Positions 6,346 through 9,291 of a stretch of DNA of 9,291 nucleotides are shown here, piece by piece. Below the pieces are notes generated by a model that saw only the letters and a list, made by a program, of their open reading frames with translations, made no database searches and was not told the origin of the DNA. Positions within the stretch are counted from its first letter, which is position 1, and each line of letters begins with the position of its first letter. The position numbers and the translations under genes are program-made. The DNA is from Maribacter sp. (GTDB lineage Bacteria; Bacteroidota; Bacteroidia; Flavobacteriales; Flavobacteriaceae), in assembly GCA_013001935.1 (NCBI GenBank), contig JABDKZ010000408.1, positions 1-9,291 of the forward strand, given 5' to 3'.

Positions 6346-7074
6346 GTGAAAATTATTGCAATGATTCCGGCGCGTTATGCAGCTTCTAGATTTCCAGGCA
6401 AACTGATGCAGGATCTGTCAGGAAAACCTGTAATTCTCCGCACTTATGAAGCTGCTATCAATACACAATTGTTCCATGAAGTTTTTGTGGTAACCGATAG
6501 TGCTATTATTTTTGATACGATTGTAAATGCCGGTGGCAAAGCAATTATGAGTATTAAGGAACATGACTGTGGTAGTGATCGTATTGCAGAGGCTGTTACT
6601 AAGATGGATGTGGATATTATAGTCAATGTACAAGGCGATGAACCTTTTACAGATCGCGAAAGTTTAGCAAGCGTTTTGAATGTATTTAAGGAAGATACGG
6701 TTGAGGAAATTGATTTGGCTTCACTTATGGTAAGAATAAGTGACTGGGAAGAAATAAATAACCCAAATACAGTAAAGGTAATTGTAGATAACCGTAATTT
6801 TGCCCTCTATTTTTCGAGATCCCCGATTCCATATCCAAGGAATGAGGAAATTGAAAATATCTATTATAAGCATAAAGGTATTTACGCTTTTAGAAAGCGG
6901 GCCCTGATGGATTTTCAACGTTTGCCCATGTTGCCACTAGAGGCAAAGGAAAAAATTGAGGCCTTACGGTATTTAGAATACGGAAAAAAGATTAAAATGG
7001 TCGAGACGGTTGTTAGTGGAATTGAAATTGATACGCCTGAAGATTTAAAAAGAGCGCAAGCTGCATGGAAGTAG
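6346..7074 (+). CDS. kdsB: 3-deoxy-manno-octulosonate cytidylyltransferase (CMP-Kdo or CMP-Kdo8N synthetase)
   Basis: KdsB activates Kdo with CTP to CMP-Kdo, the donor used to attach Kdo to lipid A in the inner membrane. The 242-residue length is typical. Motifs are the CTP-binding loop [13 protein letters not shown] (7-19), [11 protein letters not shown] (73-83), the Mg-binding QGDEP (96-100, Asp98), SRSPIPYPR (157-165), HKGIYAFR (176-183), [10 protein letters not shown] (202-211) and the second metal Asp in IEIDTPED (226-233, Asp229). The start is GTG at 6346: a TAA lies in frame at 6319-6321, no ATG occurs between, and the next ATG (6361) would cut the first strand of the fold. The kdnB gene two positions downstream suggests that the true substrate may be 8-amino-Kdo, as for the Shewanella KdsB of the Kdo8N pathway. 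The 3' end overlaps the HAD gene by ten bases. Confidence 0.95.
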   Translation: MKIIAMIPARYAASRFPGKLMQDLSGKPVILRTYEAAINTQLFHEVFVVTDSAIIFDTIVNAGGKAIMSIKEHDCGSDRIAEAVTKMDVDIIVNVQGDEPFTDRESLASVLNVFKEDTVEEIDLASLMVRISDWEEINNPNTVKVIVDNRNFALYFSRSPIPYPRNEEIENIYYKHKGIYAFRKRALMDFQRLPMLPLEAKEKIEALRYLEYGKKIKMVETVVSGIEIDTPEDLKRAQAAWK

Positions 7075-7766
7075 ATTTTAGTGACATAAAGGTTATTGGC
7101 TTTGATGCCGATGATACCCTTTGGGTAAACGAGACCTATTTTCGGGAAACTGAGGCCCAGTTTGCAGATTTATTGGAAGGATTTGAAACCAAGAATAAGA
7201 TCGACCAGGAGTTGTTCAAAAAAGAAATGGATAATTTAGAACTCTATGGTTATGGCATTAAAGGTTTTATGCTTTCAATGATAGAATCTGCTCTTGAGTT
7301 GTCTAATAACGAAGTTTCACAAGCAACCATTCAGGAAATCTTGAACCTTGGTAAAAGAATGATCGCCCACCCTGTAGAATTATTGGATGGGGTCAAAGAG
7401 GTTTTAAAAGCACTTGGCGATAAATATCGACTGATTGTTTTGACCAAAGGCGATTTGTTAGATCAGGAGCGAAAACTCGAAAGGTCGAGCTTGTCAACCT
7501 ATTTTCACCATGTAGAGGTGCTAAGCGATAAAAAAGAAGAGAATTATAAAAACCTTTTAGACCATCTTGAAATAGAGGTCAATGAATTTTTAATGATCGG
7601 AAATTCCCTCAAATCTGATGTATTACCTATTATTAACATCGGGGCTAAAGCGGTTCACGTACCTTTTCATACCACCTGGCAGCATGAACAGGTAGCCGTT
7701 GAGGACCAGGATCACAATTATTTAAAAATTAATAGTTTGAAAGATATTTTGAGCTATTTGAATTAA
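7065..7766 (+). CDS. HAD superfamily hydrolase with helical cap (probable phosphatase)
   Basis: The 233-residue protein has all four HAD motifs: motif I FDADDTLW (13-20) with nucleophile Asp14 and acid/base Asp16, motif II VLTKGD (125-130, Thr127), the motif III lysine in SDKKEENY (Lys156 or Lys157) and motif [10 protein letters not shown] (178-185, Asp185). A helical cap (C1 type) fills about 22-100. The layout resembles YjjG/YigB-like phosphatases acting on small phosphorylated metabolites; the exact substrate cannot be read from sequence. Between kdsB and kdnB it may dephosphorylate Kdo-8-phosphate, a job normally done by the smaller capless KdsC; that is inference. The ATG overlaps the kdsB stop by ten bases, implying translational coupling, and kdnB begins 4 bases after its stop. 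Confidence 0.92.
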   Translation: MEVDFSDIKVIGFDADDTLWVNETYFRETEAQFADLLEGFETKNKIDQELFKKEMDNLELYGYGIKGFMLSMIESALELSNNEVSQATIQEILNLGKRMIAHPVELLDGVKEVLKALGDKYRLIVLTKGDLLDQERKLERSSLSTYFHHVEVLSDKKEENYKNLLDHLEIEVNEFLMIGNSLKSDVLPIINIGAKAVHVPFHTTWQHEQVAVEDQDHNYLKINSLKDILSYLN

Positions 7767-7770
7767 TGCT

Positions 7771-8898
7771 ATGGAATTTAAGGATAAGAGTGAAATAAAA
7801 TATACAATATCGGGTCATAATCCGAAGTACAAGAATTTTCCGATGGTACCTCGGGTAGTTTTTGGTCAGGGCAGCTTTAATCAGCTAGGGGATATTTTAA
7901 TGGCCAAACGAAAGCATTCCGATTCCCCATTCATTTTTTTGGTAGATGACGTTTTTGAAGGAGCGGAGTTAGCGGTAAGAATTCCCGCCATATTTTGTGA
8001 TCAAATCATATTTATTTCCGCAGAAGAAGAACCAAAAACCCATCAAGTAGATGCTTTGGTTCAAAAAATAAGGAATGATTTCCCGGAATATGTTTCAGGT
8101 ATTGTAGGGATAGGTGGTGGAACTTTAATGGATTTGGCCAAGGCCGTAGCTATTATGTTGAATAACGAAGGTAGTTCTTCGGTATATCAAGGCTGGGATT
8201 TGGTAGGAAAACCATCTGTCTATCATGTGGGTGTACCAACCATAAGTGGTACAGGTGCTGAGGTTTCCAGGACCACGGTACTATTAGGGCCAAAAAAAAA
8301 ATTAGGAATAAATTCGGATTATACGACTTTTGACCAAGTGCTTTTGGATCCTGACTTAACGCAGGGAGTTTCTAAAGAACAATGGTTTTATACCGGTATG
8401 GATTGTTATATACACTGTATAGAATCTCTTAATGGGTCGTATCTGAATGCTTTTAGCCAAAGTTATGGTGAGAAGGCTCTGGAACTATGTAAGGAAGTTT
8501 TTTTGGACGGTTTAACACCTAGCGAGTCAAGGGATAAATTAATGATGGCCTCTTGGCATGGCGGTATGAGCATAGCCTATTCCCAAGTGGGTGTAGCACA
8601 CGCCATGAGTTATGGACTCTCCTATCTATTAGGGGTTAAGCATGGCATTGGCAATTGTTTGGTTTTTCAACATTTAGCGGAGTTTTACCCTGAAGGGGTG
8701 GCTTTGTTTAAGATTATGCGCGAAAAGCATGAAATACATTTGCCAGAAGGGGTTTGTGCCCATCTTTCTGATGAAGAATTCAATACTATGATCTCAGTTT
8801 CAATGGGTATGGTTCCCCTATGGGAGAACGCTTTAGGACAGGATTGGCGCAAGATAATCACCCCTGAAAAATTGAGATCGATCTATCAGAAAATTTAG
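7771..8898 (+). CDS. kdnB: 3-deoxy-D-manno-octulosonate 8-oxidase KdnB (iron-containing alcohol dehydrogenase family)
   Basis: KdnB oxidises C8 of free Kdo to an aldehyde, which the aminotransferase KdnA then aminates to 8-amino-3,8-dideoxy-Kdo (Kdo8N). The 375-residue protein matches what I remember of Shewanella oneidensis KdnB in long blocks, e.g. around PTISGTGAE (156-164), NSDYT-FDQ (181-189), QWFYTGMDCYIHC-ES (204-219) and MSIAYSQVG (266-274). Nucleotide-binding GIGGGTLMD lies at 113-121. The metal ligands of the family fall at the right spacing: Asp211, His215, His277 and His291. The N-terminus is about 18 residues longer than in Shewanella. Alternative: another Fe-ADH with unknown substrate, but the neighbouring kdsB strongly favours KdnB. 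An A10 run at 8292-8301 encodes PKKK. It starts 4 bases after the HAD stop. Confidence 0.87.
   Translation: MEFKDKSEIKYTISGHNPKYKNFPMVPRVVFGQGSFNQLGDILMAKRKHSDSPFIFLVDDVFEGAELAVRIPAIFCDQIIFISAEEEPKTHQVDALVQKIRNDFPEYVSGIVGIGGGTLMDLAKAVAIMLNNEGSSSVYQGWDLVGKPSVYHVGVPTISGTGAEVSRTTVLLGPKKKLGINSDYTTFDQVLLDPDLTQGVSKEQWFYTGMDCYIHCIESLNGSYLNAFSQSYGEKALELCKEVFLDGLTPSESRDKLMMASWHGGMSIAYSQVGVAHAMSYGLSYLLGVKHGIGNCLVFQHLAEFYPEGVALFKIMREKHEIHLPEGVCAHLSDEEFNTMISVSMGMVPLWENALGQDWRKIITPEKLRSIYQKI
8292..8301 (+). repeat. A10 homopolymer inside kdnB
   Basis: Ten consecutive A encode most of PKKK (residues 174-177). Loss of one A gives an immediate TAG in the new frame; gain of one A leads to a stop several codons later. 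The tract is thus a possible site for slippage or on/off variation of kdnB, or simply an ordinary AT-rich lysine run. Confidence 0.5.
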
Positions 8899-8908
8899 AA
8901 GCCTATAA

Positions 8909-9291
8909 ATGCATACACTTGCAAAATTTATTTATTTCAGACTGCTTGGTTGGAAGACTGTTGGGGAGTTTCCTGAACTGGATAAATGTGTGGTCGCAGT
9001 GGTGCCGCATACGAGTTGGGTCGATTTTTTTCTGGGCCTTTTGGTCCGCAGACTGGTAAACCAAGAAATAAATTTTATTGGTAAAAAAAGCTTGTTCAGA
9101 CCACCTTTAGGTTGGTATTTTAGATGGATGGGTGGTGCACCCATAGACCGTAGTAAAAGTAATGATACCGTCACGGCAATCGCCAATATTTTCAATGAAA
9201 AAGAGGTGTTTAGATTAGCGTTGTCCCCTGAAGGCACTAGAAAAAAGGTCGAAAAATGGAAAACGGGATTCTACTATATAGCCAAAGCTGC
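8909..9291 (+). CDS. Lysophospholipid/glycerol acyltransferase family protein (PlsC-like), 3' end beyond window
   Basis: The first 127 residues are visible. The PlsC-type acyltransferase signature is present: the catalytic H-x4-D box PHTSWVDF (33-40, His34 and Asp39), the middle block FIGKKSLFRPPLGWYFRWMG (56-75), GAPIDR (76-81) and the phosphate-binding SPEGTR (106-111). Such enzymes transfer acyl chains to lysophosphatidate or related lipids at the inner membrane face. No strong N-terminal membrane helix is seen. The ATG lies 10 bases after the kdnB stop, so it likely belongs to the same transcript. With Kdo genes upstream a role in membrane lipid or lipid A modification is tempting, but the sequence does not decide between that and ordinary phospholipid synthesis. 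Confidence 0.9.
   Translation, partial: MHTLAKFIYFRLLGWKTVGEFPELDKCVVAVVPHTSWVDFFLGLLVRRLVNQEINFIGKKSLFRPPLGWYFRWMGGAPIDRSKSNDTVTAIANIFNEKEVFRLALSPEGTRKKVEKWKTGFYYIAKA

Noticed and set aside
8932..9237. Minus-strand reading frame of 101 codons at the right end
   Set aside because: The plus strand here encodes an acyltransferase with its H-x4-D and SPEGTR motifs, so this is a shadow.

Overview
This 9.3 kb window is chromosomal DNA from a member of the Bacteroidota, most likely a marine-type Flavobacteriaceae. The evidence is moderate-to-low GC, no Shine-Dalgarno sequences before most starts, several candidate promoter elements of the Bacteroidota form TAnnTTTG, a DUF3822-rsmD pair, and a clamp-loader gene (dnaX) of the flavobacterial type without the zinc-binding cysteines. 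It is an ordered, gene-dense housekeeping region. I see no insertion sequence, prophage, CRISPR array or tRNA.

Left part (1-4026). A dnaX gene cut by the window edge is read leftward from an unusual TTG codon at 1508. The RNase P RNA gene rnpB (about 1641-1955) diverges from it; about 130 bases between them hold candidate promoters for both and a hairpin in the dnaX leader. Facing rnpB is a leftward three-gene unit in the order: membrane-anchored protein of unknown function (4026-3376), DUF3822 protein (3398-2565), rsmD (2565-2032). Its genes overlap at both junctions.

Middle gap (4027-4287). This divergent regulatory region contains candidate promoters in both directions and small inverted repeats.

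Right part (4288-9291). A rightward series of six closely packed genes encodes a RecD/Pif1-like SF1 helicase, a DUF4126 membrane protein, KdsB (CMP-Kdo synthetase), a HAD phosphatase, a KdnB-type Kdo 8-oxidase and an acyltransferase cut by the window end. The kdsB-HAD-kdnB core suggests that the outer membrane sugar is 8-amino-Kdo (Kdo8N), as known from Shewanella, and not plain Kdo. The partner aminotransferase KdnA is not in the window.

The two most interesting points are: (1) a run of ten A residues in dnaX, exactly at the end of the clamp-loader core, followed in the -1 frame by a stop after one further codon, which looks like a tau/gamma switch; and (2) the predicted Kdo8N cluster with a HAD phosphatase between its two sugar enzymes.
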